From a virus, in the IMG/VR virus record IMGVR_UViG_3300043409_002272, positions 1-64,000 of that record: DNA of 64,000 nt; one strand, given 5' to 3'. The translations under genes and the position numbers were made by a program. The notes under the pieces were generated by a model. That model ran no database searches and had not been told where the DNA came from. It saw only the letters and a list, made by a program, of their open reading frames with translations. Below, in pieces: positions 8,725 through 21,600 of this stretch (positions are counted from its first letter, which is position 1; each line of letters starts with the position of its first letter).

Positions 8725-9597
8725 ATGAGTGTCACAAATAAGAAGCAGTTTAAGGTGACTTTGGATAGCAAAGAAATCGAACTTTGTGTTGTTCGACCTA
8801 ATGTTAAACAAAGGCAGGAAGGGCAAAAGATTTATAATAAGGCATTTCGAGATGCCGTTGAATCTGGTGCAATTCTTCGTGGTAAAGTTAATAATGTTAT
8901 GCGAGAGCAGAATCTTTGGGATGATAACAAAGAAGCTGAATATCGCAAATTGTTGGAAAAAATTAATGGGGCAGAAAGAAAGATTAAGTCTGGCGGTATT
9001 AAACTCAATCAGGCTAAGGACTTAGCTCTTGAAATGAGGAAAGATCGTGCAGAACTCAGGTCTTTAACCTCTGAGCGATCATCTCTAGATAATAATACTG
9101 CTGAAGGTCAAGCAGATAATGCCCAATTCAATTACTGGGTTAGTTCGTGTACGGTGTATTCAGAGACAGGGAAAACATATTTTGGTAATTATGAAGATTA
9201 CTTGAATAGAGATGACGATCCAGCAACTGGACAGGCAGCAGGAAGTCTTGCTATGTTGCTTTATAATCTTGATCCAGATTATGAAAAGAAGCTCCCTGAG
9301 AACCAGTTTTTAGCTAAATATAACTTTGTGGATGAAGAGTTGCATTTAGTTGATAAGACAGGGCGAAGGGTTGATTCTGAGGGTAGGCTAGTCAATAAGG
9401 ATGGTAGGTATATTAGTGAGGCTGGTGAACTCATTGATATTAATGGCAATCGAGTTAACGAGGAAGGAGATTATGTTGTTGACTTCTCTCCATTCCTTGA
9501 TGACGAAGGTAAGCCGATTGAAGAAAAGGTTGAAGCTGTTAAAACAACAGAAGCACCAGCAGTTGTTGTTGAACCAGCAAAGGTCGTTGAGAACTAA
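8725..9597 (+). CDS. Protein with heptad VDxxG repeats upstream of the tape measure
   Basis: A 290-residue protein. Residues 1-~200 are helical and charged. Residues 208-249 are six clean seven-residue repeats of the pattern xV(D/N)xxGx, and the C-terminus is a flexible Pro/Ala/Val/Glu-rich tail. AGGAGG precedes the ATG. The gene lies between the chaperone-like genes and the tape measure, and is closed by a terminator. It may be a tail assembly factor or tail structural protein; the repeat could be a small beta-solenoid or ion-binding array. No function is established. Confidence 0.45.
   Translation: MSVTNKKQFKVTLDSKEIELCVVRPNVKQRQEGQKIYNKAFRDAVESGAILRGKVNNVMREQNLWDDNKEAEYRKLLEKINGAERKIKSGGIKLNQAKDLALEMRKDRAELRSLTSERSSLDNNTAEGQADNAQFNYWVSSCTVYSETGKTYFGNYEDYLNRDDDPATGQAAGSLAMLLYNLDPDYEKKLPENQFLAKYNFVDEELHLVDKTGRRVDSEGRLVNKDGRYISEAGELIDINGNRVNEEGDYVVDFSPFLDDEGKPIEEKVEAVKTTEAPAVVVEPAKVVEN
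9346..9471 (+). repeat. Six tandem 7-residue (21-bp) coding repeats
   Basis: The units read LVDKTGR, RVDSEGR, LVNKDGR, YISEAGE, LIDINGN and RVNEEGD. The hydrophobic residue, D/N and G are fixed while the DNA has diverged, so the repeat is kept at the protein level. Confidence 0.85.
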
Positions 9598-9617
9598 ACG
9601 GACAGTATCGCATAGAT

Positions 9618-9667
9618 GGGCAGGGTTTAATCGTAGAAGTAACTACGCTTATGCTCTGCCCTTTTTT
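9618..9667 (+). terminator. Rho-independent terminator before the tape measure
   Basis: GGGCAG (9618) pairs with CTGCCC (9656), extended by a few wobble and Watson-Crick pairs. An inner CGTAG/CTACG stem stacks inside, and TTTTTT follows. It lies in the 84-base gap between the 290-residue protein gene and the tape measure, and would lower tape-measure transcription relative to upstream genes. Confidence 0.85.
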
Positions 9668-9681
9668 ATTGAGGTATAAAA

Positions 9682-12600
9682 ATGGCTTTTAATTTAACTG
9701 CTCAATTAAATATTGCTCTTAATAGTGCTTCTTTGAAGAATGCTCAAAACCAATTGAATGCAGCATTAAATTCTAATGCTCAATTCAAGCTTGGGATTGA
9801 TAGAAATAGTACTTCTGGATTAAGTCAAATAAAGTCTCAAATTACTGAATCTACCAATGCTATGGAAAATTTTGGTAGACAGGCTGGTTTTGCTGCCAAA
9901 AGATTTGCTGCGTTTGCTGTTACTGCTGGCTCAATCATTGCTTTTACTAACACAATGAAAGAAGCTGTTTCTGCTGCTGTAGATTTTGATAGAGAGATGA
10001 TTAGGCTGAGACAAGTTTCTGGAGATACGGCACAAGATGTTGCTGCTGTAGGTCAAGAAATAACAGGATTGTCTAAAAATCTAGGTGTTTCCAGCAAAGA
10101 TTTAGTTGGTGTAGCAGTAGTTTTAAAACAAGCTAACTTAACTCTTTCTGAAACTAAAGATGCCTTAGAAGCAATGGCACAAGCTGCTTTAGCACCAAAC
10201 TTTGATAACCTCAAAGATACGACTGAAGGTGCTATTGCTATTATGAAGCAGTTTAAGGTTGAGGCAAAAGATCTTGGTGCAGCTTTGGGTTCTGTTAATG
10301 CTGTAGCTGGTGAGTTTGCTGTTGAAGCATCAGATATTGTTGAGGCGATTAGAAAGACAGGGGGTGCATTTAAAGCTGCTGGCGGTAATTTAAATGAGCT
10401 TATAGCCTTATTTACATCAGTACGACAAACGACAAGAGAAAGTGCCGAAAGTATTGGTACTGGCTTAAGAACTATATTTACACGAATACAAAGAAATGAT
10501 ACGGCTAACGCCCTAAAAGAAATTGGTATAAATCTTAGGTATACAGCAGATGAAGCTAGAGCTTTAGGAGATGTTGGATTAGAACAGCAGTTTGTTGGTC
10601 CATATGAAGCAGTCAAAAGATTATCTGCTGGACTTTCTGAACTAAGGTCAACAGACCCCCGATTTAGTGCCATTGTTGAGCAATTAGGTGGTTATAGGCA
10701 GATCAGTAAGGTTATCCCACTTATTCAAGAATTTGCTACTGCACAGAAGGCATTAGGGGTAGCTCAAGCTGGTAGTGTGTCTTTAGCTGTTAATGCTGGC
10801 CAAGCACAGGATGCTCTTGCTGTAAAACTACAGAAGTTGAAGGAAAGCTTTTTTGAGGTTGGTAGAAGTATTGTTAATAGCCCTGGCTTTAGAAGTTTAG
10901 CTGATACATTCATTGGTGCTGCCACTTCTGTCTTGTCATTAATCAATTCACTTAAAGGTTTACTCCCATTATTTACTGCCCTTGCTGCTGTAAAAATTGG
11001 TCAAGGAATTGGCTCTTTTGCCACAGGTTTTGTAAAAGGTGCTGGTGCAGACAATTCTTCTGCAAGGACAAATAAAAAGGCATATGGCGGTTTTCTTAGG
11101 ATGAGAACAGGGGGTATAGTCCCAGGAAGTGGAACTGGGGATAAAGTGCCAGCTTTGCTTGAGCCAGGTGAGATGGTTATTCCTAGAAATCAAGTTGTAA
11201 GACAAAAGTATAATCAAGAAAACATGCCAGGAAATGCTGGAGAAGTAAAAAATATAACAATAAAAGGAAGACAAAGATTAAAAAACAAAGAAGGACAAAA
11301 TTTATTTTCAACATTGGATTTGCCAGAAAACACACGCAAGATTTCTGTATCTGATTGGTTATCTAAAAAAATTCCTGGAAGTGAAAATATAGATGTTGAT
11401 GATGAAAAACAAGTTTCAGAATACTTAGCTAAAAAGAAAAAAAATAAACCAAATAAAGCTAAAAAAGAAACTCATTTTACTCATGGTGATTTAGGGTATA
11501 CTTATGAAATTAAAGATGCAAGTGGACAAACAACACAAACAAAACATTATTCAAATATTGGTATAGATCTACCGAGCAATTGGAATTTAGATTGGAATAA
11601 ACAACCAAATCATATTTTTGTTAAAGGAAAAACGCTTCAGAATTATATTCAAAAAAGGAATGTTTTTAAGACATTCCAAGGAAAAGGATCAACATCAAGT
11701 TTATATACAACAAAAGACTTAAAAGCATTTTTTAGTAAAACAGAAAATATAAAAAATGCAAAGTCAATATTAATTAATTCAATAAAAGAAAATCAAAAAT
11801 ATGATATTGATCCACAGGTTTCTAATTCTTTAGAACCAGCGTTTTCTAATATTAACAATTTAATCAATAAGTTTCATGACAAAGAAGAAAGCAATCAAAA
11901 TTTTGGAATAACCGCATTTTCAAAAAATAAAAAAGTAATAGGAGTACCAAAACTCGCCTTTGGTGGATCGGTTAACAGACAAAGATTCATGGAGGGCAAT
12001 AGTGTAGGACCAAAACCATTCCCATCAAATTTTTCTCCCGAAGAAATTTTAAATTTAGTCAAGGGTGTTATTCATACAGATGAAGTGATAAAGGGTGCAT
12101 TTAGAGTTGCTGCAAAAATAAATCATCCAGACAAGAATCCTACTGCTAAACCTAATGGCAACATGGAAAGAGTAAATGCTGCTCTTAAGACTTTATTAGA
12201 TAGAAACATTCTTATAAGAGCAAGGGCTGAAGCTGGTCCAAAGACCACAAATAATACTAGGAAAAATACCTCAACTCCACCTCCACCAAAAAACAATGCT
12301 CAATCAGAAGATCAAATTTTTAGGGCTGTTTTTGGCGATGCCCCAACTAAAGACGAAGCAAGAAGTCAATGGCAAGGTACAAATCCAGAGACATTTACCA
12401 AACCAAATAGATTTGACAGTTTTGAAGCAGCTAGGGGCATTCGCCCAAATGAAGAAGCAAAAGAGAGAGCTAAAACAGATAATGCTTCTACTGCATATAG
12501 CCAAAGACAGAAATCTGCTAAAGCAAAAACTTTTCCTTATTACGCTGATGGTGGTCCTATTATAAGGATGAAAAAGGGTGGGATAGTACCAGGAAGTGGC

Positions 12601-15600
12601 TCTGGAGATAAGGTTCGTGCATTACTTGAACCAGGCGAATTAGTTGTTCCAAAAAATCAAGTGGCTAGACAAAAGTTTGGTAGTGGGGGTGGACCTAAAA
12701 GATTAACTGTTGGTGATAAGTCAGTATTGCTTGGTGTTTCACTTGCTGTTCCTGGTCTTCTTGTTCCATTTGCTGCTTCACTATTTGGTATGGAGTCTAT
12801 TATCGGTGAAAATGCAGGGCCACTTGCTGGACTAACTTATGCTGGTCTAGCTGCTGCAACCTCTATTGGTTCTGGACTTACAATTGGAGGGCTTGGAAAT
12901 TTAGTTGGCAAAAAAATATTCTCTTCTCCTAAACAAATAGAAGAAAAAAAACAAGCAAAAAAACTTGAAGCAGAAAGCAAAATAAAGAAGCAATACGAAA
13001 AAAGAAATATTGCTGACAGAAGGTCAATTCTTCTTCCTGTTGGCGGGGAAGAAGGAAGTAATATAAAACCACATTTTGTTACTGTTCAAGAACTATCAAG
13101 ATCAAGAGCACCAGATAGCGGTAACCCATTAAAAGATTTTAGTTCTAGTGATACATATGATGCTAGAAAAAATATTGAATTTCATAAAGAAAAACGAAAA
13201 CAAAAATTTGCAGAAAAATATTTAGGAATAAAAAAAGCAAAAGGTATTTTTGGTGGTTTGCGAGACATGTTTTCAAAATTAAACGGTCCTAGTTTATTAA
13301 AACCAAATCTTAAAAAAGATCCCAAAACTGGAAAGCTTGTTAGTGACACTAAAGAATTTCAAAAATTTCAATATGAAAGACAAGTAAAAAGAGGCCATAG
13401 AGAATATGTAAATCAAGCGGGTCGAAGACCAGATGAAGATGAGGCGACTGCAAAGCCAGTCGTTTCCGCACCAGTAGCAAAACCTATAGCTACCGCAACG
13501 ACTGCAAAGCCAGGAATTTCAGAACAAGAAGCACTTGCTGCTTGGGGAAAAATAGATCAGGAAGGAATGGAAAACCCAAAAGTACGGTCTGCACTTGCTG
13601 CTTGGGATAAAATATATAACGAAGACATTGCAAGTCCAGAAGCAAAGTCTGCACTTGCTGCTTGGACAAAAGTATATAATGAGGAACCTCAAGGGCCGAA
13701 ATATAGTGAAAGATTAAATGAAGCAAGAGCAGTTTTAAATAAAGCAAAAAGTGAATCTCAAGGGCCAAATTGGTTGGAAAGAAAGAATGAAGCATCGAGA
13801 ATTTTGCAGGAAGAAAAAGCTAAGGCTAGAGGACCAAACTGGGAAGAAAGAAAGAATGAAGCATGGAGAATTTTAAATGAAATAAGAAAGACTGGAAAAC
13901 CATATGTTTCAACACCGACTGCAAAGCCAGTCGTTTCAGCACCAGCACCAAAACCTACCGCTACCACACCGACTGCAAAGCCAGTCGTTTCAGCACCAGT
14001 ATCAAAACCTACCGCTACCACACCGACTGCAAAGCCAGTCGTTTCAGCACCAGTATCAAAACCTACCGCTACAGCACCTATTCCAAATAAACCAGAACCA
14101 AATAAAAAAGTATATACAAACGAAGAAATTTTAGCTGCAATGAGAAAGTTTGAAAAAGAATCTGCATCAGGAAAATATGATGCAAAAATAATAAATGGTA
14201 AAAGGGTATATGAAGATGTTCAATTGCCTCCAGAAATTGCATCCCTTGAAAAAGGATCAACTTTATTTAATGCAGATTATAGTGAAGGTGACATACAAGC
14301 GTTTGAAAAATTTGGTAGTGCAACTATAGAAAGAAGAAAGGGCCGTTTACCAAACAGTTTTTATCCTCCAGAAATAAGATTTAACAATGCTAATGGTAGA
14401 GCAAGAGGTTCAAGCCCAACATCTTCTACAATATCCAATATTTTAAGTAGAGGCCCAACAGATAAAAGGTTTACAGCAGAAGAAGCAGAAGCAGAAACAA
14501 AAAGATGGCTTGATATAAAAAAAGCTGAAAAAGAAGCAGCGACTGCAAAGCCAGTCGTTTCAGCACCAGTACCAAAACCTAACGCTACCGCTACAGCACC
14601 TATCCCGACTGCAAAGCCAAAACCAACTGCAAAGCCAGTTGTAAAACCAAAAAACTTAGAAGAATTTACCAATGCGTTAAGCCCAAAACAATTAGCTGAT
14701 TTTAAAGAAAAAATAAAAGCTGCTAAGGAAATAATAGTAAATGCAAGAACATCTGGATCAATGAAATTAAAGTCTGTTGGATTTAATTTTCTTGGTACAA
14801 AATTTAATGTTGTTCCGAATAAAGATATTGTAGACAAAGGCACTACAAAACCAACAGAAGAAAAACCAACATATGACTTAAAGGGCGTTAAATCTTTAGA
14901 TGAACTTCTTTCTAAATTACCACCAAAACATTCAGAAGGACTAAGGGCAAAAATCGGCAGGGCACAAGATAAGTTTTTAGAAACAAAAGATATTAAAGGT
15001 CTTAAGTTTAATTATGATTTTGGCGATAAGCGTGGTGCATTAAATGTGCAGATAGATAAAGATTTAATAAAATTTGGAACTATTGGATCATTCCCTTGGA
15101 AACCAAAAACACCAAAAGAAAAACGCACTGAAGAATTAAGAGTAGCTACAGAAAGAAATGCTAGAAAAAAAGCTAAAAATATTGCTAGAACTGCAAGTGC
15201 AACAGATACAGTAAAAGCAAAAGTTGATAATGATCAAAGTTTAACCGACATTATTTCTGGAATAGATGAAGAAAATCAACAAAATAAAACATTTGGTATA
15301 GCTAGAGACACAAAAGTATTTGAAGGTTCAGATCAATATAAAGAACTACAGAAAAAGTTGGCTTTAGATAGACAACGAAGAGAAGGAAGAGGGTTGCCTA
15401 ATCCAAAAGAAAGTTTAGAACCAAAAAATTTAATCGGTATAAATGAAAATTATAAAGCACCTCAAGAACAACAACAAAAAGACATTATAGGAACATCGCC
15501 ACAAGCACAAAAATTAAGAATGCAGATGCAAGAAAGGGAATTTGAAAATCCATTTATTGGAATAGCAAAAGACCAAAAAACTAAAAAAGAACCAAGAGTT

Positions 15601-18600
15601 AAAAAAACAGAAGCAGAAAGATATAAGCTATCAAGAAAACAGTCTGCTCCTGCACAAGAAAAAACTTTATTTGATGAAATGGAACTTGCCAAAATAGGCT
15701 CATATGGAACACAAGAACAGAAGATTAAAGATAATGCTGATGCCTTAAAACGACTTAGAGATACATCAGCAGAAAATCGCATTAAAGGAAATCTCAGATT
15801 AAATGAAACGCAATCGAATAGAGTGAGAGAAAGAGGTTTTGCCAATGAGAATTTAGCAGATAACTTAAGGAGCTTGAGATCTACAGCGACTGCAAAGCCA
15901 GTCGTTTCAGAAACAAAACCACAGGCACAAGCAACAATACCAATAGCGATTGCAAAGCCAGTCGTATCGGAATTAAAACCACAGGCACAAGCAGCAAAGC
16001 CAATTGTAAGTTTACCAAACACACAGATTCCAGAAGATAATTATGATCCTTATGCTAAAGTAAAAAAACCAAGAAAGCCAAGAAAACCTAGAGCTACAAA
16101 AAATACAAGCAATACAGCTTCCTATGATGCACAAGAAGCTGAATACCAAAGATTATTAGCTGGTATTGCTGCTACATCTAGAACCAAAAAAGGTAGGTTT
16201 GCAACTGGTGGATTAGTACCAGGAACTGGCAATTCTGACACTGTTCCTATGGATTTGCCCGAAGGCTCTTTTGTAATTAGAAAGTCTTCAGTTAATAAGA
16301 TAGGGGCAGATAATTTAGCAAAAGCCTCAAGATTTGCTAGTGGTGGTACTGTTCCTGCATTAGTAATGCCCGGTGAATACATATATAGTCCAAAAGAAGC
16401 AAGCAAGATTGGTTCTTCAAAATTACATGCTATGAATCAGTTTGCTAAATTTGCTAGAGGTGGCTCAGTAAAATTAGGCAAGGGTGGCACACCATTAAGT
16501 GAGGACAATACTTTTGATCCAGCAGACCCTAGAAAAATGGCTAGATTAGCAAAGCAACTAGTTGATCAGCAGATGCAAAATAATCCAGATTTAACTCGAA
16601 GTCAGGCAAGAACTCAGGCAAGAACTAGCTATAACGATATTAAAACAAAAGGGCAAAAATTAGTAGATACATCAGCAGAAGCGAATAGACTTAAGCAACA
16701 GCTTGAAAGATCAACAAAAACATTAGAAGATCAACAAACAGTAACTGAAAATTTATCCAAAGGAATTAAGGGTCTTGAAGCAGCACAAAAAAAACAAGAA
16801 GCTTTTCTTAGAGCAAACCCAGGTGATGCTAGAGCACAAAAAAAATTAGACAGCGTAAACAATCAATTGGCAGATAAAAGAAGGGAACTTGTATCTGAAA
16901 AATCTAGGCTTGTACCACTTCAGAAAACTGTTGCTGCTGATCAAGCAAAATATAAAACAGCAGAAGACGAACAATCAAAAGCAAAAGTAGATTTAGACCA
17001 ATACAAAGTAAATAAATCTGGAGAAGTAACAAAAAACAATAAAGTTGTTGGTGAACAATCATCTAGAGGTCCAGGATCAATAAGCGATATTGTTAAACAA
17101 AAAACTGCACAGTTTGAAACAACATTTGGCAAAAAAGCTACTAAAGAAGATAAAAAAAACCTAAAGATGGAAGCTTTAGGAGAATATAGAACTGGGGTAG
17201 AAAAACAAGTTAGAGCAGATGCAGTAAAAAGAGGAAAACCAGTAAGCGAATTACAAGTACAATCAGTTGTAGATAATTATGTTAATCAAGCTAGTAAAGG
17301 TCAAAGAAAATTAATCACCAATGCCCAAGGAGAAGTGACTGGAGATACTGGTTTAGGTAGAAAGCTTGCTGGTGGTGGATATAAAGAAACTGGAGAATTA
17401 ACAAAAGGTGGAGCATTAAAAGATTTTGGGCAGAGAGCACTTTTTGGTTCAAAACGAACTGATTTTGAAGCTGGTGCAGAAGGAACTAGACAGTTTAAAC
17501 AAGATAAAGCATCTGGAATAGCTAATAGAATAACAACTGCTGCTGTTGGTGGATCTTTACTTGCTTCTGGATTGAGAGCAGGAGCACCAGAAGTTTCTTC
17601 TCTTGCAAAAGCAAATGAACAAGGAGTAGTTGTTGAAGATAAAGCACAGCAAGAAGCTTATAGATCTACACTTGCATTTTCTGGTGCTATTGAAAAAGCT
17701 GGAACATATGCTGCTACCACTGCTCAAGCATTTTCAGCACTTGGACCAGTAGGCACTATTGTGGGCGGTGCTTTGGGTGGATTAGTTGGATTGTTTAAGG
17801 GTTATGCTGATGGAGTTAAAGAAGCAGAAGCACAAATAAGAGAAATAAAGATAGGTGCTGCTGTATCAGGATTACAAGGAACATTTGAAAAATTAAATAG
17901 TGGATTAAAAACTTTTGATGATTCTATTGCTGATTCAATTACTGCAAATCAAAAAATTATTACTGAGGGGAATGCTGGAAAAGCATTTGCTGAATCTGGT
18001 GGAGAAAAAAATGGTTTTGACAGATTAATATCTGGAATTACTGGTGGCGGTTTTGGTGGATTTGATGTTAAAAAATTCAATGAAATAAATTCAAAAAATC
18101 AAAAAGAAGCTGGTGCTTCACAAATAGTTCCCCTTACAAATATTTTAAATAAACAAGCTGAACAACTTGGTTCTAGTGCAGTAAAACAAGCTGGTGGAAA
18201 TGCTGGTGCATTAGACTATAAAGATTTTGCAGCATCATTAGATGCCAAATTAACTAGTGGCGGTGGTGGATTTAATAATGCACAAATACAAAAAGTTGCT
18301 AGTGCAAGAAATGTAAGCTTTGACGATGTTAAAAAAGAAATTGTAAAAGTAATGAAGGATTCTTTTAAAGCTGCACAATTAGAAAAAACCCAAAAAGAAG
18401 CAGTAACTGCAAATCAAAGAGCTATAAATTCTATGTCGTTGTTGTCAGAGGCTGTTGCTGCTGCTGCTACTTCAGTAGAACATTTTTCTAGCAAATTAAG
18501 TACAAACGAATCATTATTTAGCGGGGACATTGGATCAACAAAAGTAACTGGAATTTCTAATCAATTTGATCAAAAATCAACTCCAGATTTTAACTCTTTT

Positions 18601-21600
18601 AATTCTGCTGTTTCTAAGCTTTCTGATTCACTTGGTAGCTATGGAAATGAATTTAAGGACCAAGGTAATGCAATTAATGCAGCATCACAAGCGTTGCCTT
18701 CACTGCTTGCTGGTGCAATAGAAGATCCTACTGGTGGTCAGGACATATCTGTACAAATAGCTGCTGGTTTAAGAGAAGCTTTAGGTGCTCAAGGAATTAA
18801 GGGTGCTGGAGCAGAAAGAGTTGTGAGTTCTGTTGCTGGAAATGTATCTGGACAAGAATATACAAAGCTGCTTGCTGAAGCTGGTGGAGATGTATCTAAG
18901 GTTGCAGAAAAACTACTTGGTAACATAAAAGATCCATTTTTAAATGCATCTAAAGAGATAAGTTCAAAACTAGAAAACGCTAGTAATCAATATATTAGTG
19001 GTTTAGAAAATTTAGCTCAAAGACAAAAATCAATTGGCGATTCTTTTAAAAGCTTAGAAGGTGCAAAACTACAAAGAGATAGGTTTACGGCAGATACTGT
19101 TGCTACAAATGCTGGTCTGCCATCACAAGCAGGAAATTTGATCTCAGTAGATAGACAAATGCAAGGCTTTAGAACAAATCAAGAAAGACTTACTGGAACT
19201 AAAGGAGCAGAAGCACAGGACTCCAGAGTAATTGGAGATAACTTAAAAAGAACGCAAGAAAGAATTAGGGAATTAGAACCTAAAGTACAGAATGCTTCTG
19301 GTGCAGAAGGTGGTGGGGCTGCATTTAGAGGTGCAGCATCTGAGTTAGTTAAATTAAAATCAGAAGCTTCAAATTTGCAAGAGTCATTAAAGAATTTGGC
19401 AGATCAATCAAACAATCTTGCTATTTTGGAAGGCAAACTTGGTCAAGTAAGACAAGAAAGAGATAATGAAACTCAAAGAGGGAAAGAATTTTTAACGGCA
19501 GATCCAAAAGAAAGACAAAAAATATTGCAAGACAGAGTTCAAGGCCAAGGACTACTTAAACAAGCACAAGCTCAAGGTGGAAATGTAAGTAATTTTAGTT
19601 CTGGACAAAACAAAGCACTTTTTGCATTCTTAGATAGTTTTGGTCCAGTTGGAAAAGATATTGCAGACAACATTGTGCGTAATACTACTGGTTTAGGGAA
19701 AAAGAAACCAGAAGAAGATATGTTGGTTGGAAAATTAGCTAAAGTATATGACGAACAAGTAAAAGCAAATCAAGAGTTAATTGGTAATCAAAGAAGTTTA
19801 CAGACTGATTATTTTTCTCAGTTGACAAAACAGAATACTACATTCTACTCAAATTTAGATAAATTTATTGCTGGCATGGAAAAAAGTCAGGTTCAAGATG
19901 AAAAAAATAGAGAAGTTGCAAAGTCTGCAAAAATAAAAGATGTTAAAGAAAAAACTGGATTTCTTACAGATGCTGGAGTAACTGATGAAAATTTAGATGT
20001 TGTAAAAGGAAACAAAGGAAAAATATCAGAATTAATAAAAGCTAAAGAAGCACGAAAAAACGAAGGAGAAAAATTTAATAATACTGAGTCATTATTAAAT
20101 CAAGAAAGTTTTAAGAAAGGATTTCAAAATATAGACAGTGGTGAAAGGGGTTCAAAAGCAGCATTAGCAATAGGATCACAATCTGGAACAATAGACGAAT
20201 TACTTTCAAAATTAAATTTTAGTGGAAAAGAGAACGAATTAGTTCGTGAAAAGGCTTCAGCTACTGTTAGTAATAACTCATATATTTCTATATCAACTGC
20301 AATACTAGATGCAATAAAAAGCGTTTCAACTCAAGGTTTAACAAAATCACAAGAAAGAGTAACGACAGCAGAAAAAGGGGCGGGAGAACTTGGAGTTAAA
20401 ATTGCTAATAAGGCACAAGAACAAGGAATAAATGCAGAGAAATTTGAATCTAGTCTTACAGCAGTTAGTGAATTGAATCAAGGAATTGGAGTAAAACTTA
20501 CAGCAGCAGCAGAAACAGCTACAACAAATATAAATAGATTATCTGCATCTATTAGTGGATTAGGGGCACAACAACAAGGTATTGCTCCAGTTAATGTAAA
20601 TGCTAATCCTGCACAAGCAATTGGATTTGCGGTTGGTGGTCCAGCATTTGCTCCTAGAGGAACTGATACTGTTCCAGCAATGTTGACACCGGGAGAATTT
20701 GTAGTAAATAGAAATGCAGCACAACAGAATCTACCATTGCTTAAATCTATAAATAGTGGAAAAACATCATATTTAGCAGAAGGTGGAGAAGTATTAGATA
20801 AAAGAATAAAAGCATCAGAAGAAGTGATGAATATATGGAATCAAGTAGGACCAACGAAAGAAGAAAAAATAGCTGCAATTAAAAACAATATAAGCAGCAA
20901 GTTTAATTCTCTTAAAAATTCAACTTTGGCTAATGTTCCTTCTGCAACACAAGATCCAGAAAAAAGAAAAACAGCTTCTTCAGCAATATTATCTGAAGTT
21001 ATTTCGTCTTTATCTAGTGGACAACTTTCTCAAAACCCTAATGTTAAAAAAACAATTGAAGATAATGGTGGATTTGAATCACTTCAAGATTTTGCAAATA
21101 TTTTTAGTGGATTTAAACAAAAAGGAGAAACAGAAAATACTTCTAGTAATAAAAAACAAGAACTCATCAAGGAACATGAAGCACTTGTTAAAAAAATGAA
21201 AGAGGAAAAAGTATTAGATATACAAAATTTGATTAATATTAAAAATGAGGATATAAAAAATGTTTCTACTGCTGCTGTAGGCAAATTTGGATCGGTTACA
21301 GTAAAAAAACATTTACCAACACTTAGACCAGATGATCCAAATGAAATTATTAAAAAGAACAGGAGTTATGTGGGATATGGTGCTGAATTTGCTGGAAACC
21401 TGATGGGCATTGATTCTCCAGCCCATGCAATTTGGAGTTTAGATATAGAAAAAAGAACAAGTGGTGATGGCTATAATTTTGCTGAAAAAGTAGCAACAGA
21501 AAAAATAGATAAACTATTAAGCTTAAAAAATTTAAATTTTGACGAAAAATCAACATCATTACTTGTTAATAATTTAGAAAGTAATTTAAAAAGTGTTTTC

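Noticed and set aside
9401-9679. A 92-residue frame overlapping the 3' end of the repeat protein and the terminator
   Set aside because: It has a low-complexity Leu/Lys composition, runs through the terminator hairpin and has no ribosome binding site; it is a shadow frame.
10053-10673. A 206-residue open frame on the - strand of the tape measure
   Set aside because: Its Ala/Ser/Leu-rich composition mirrors the coding strand and it has no ribosome binding site; several other antisense frames in this gene are the same kind of artefact.
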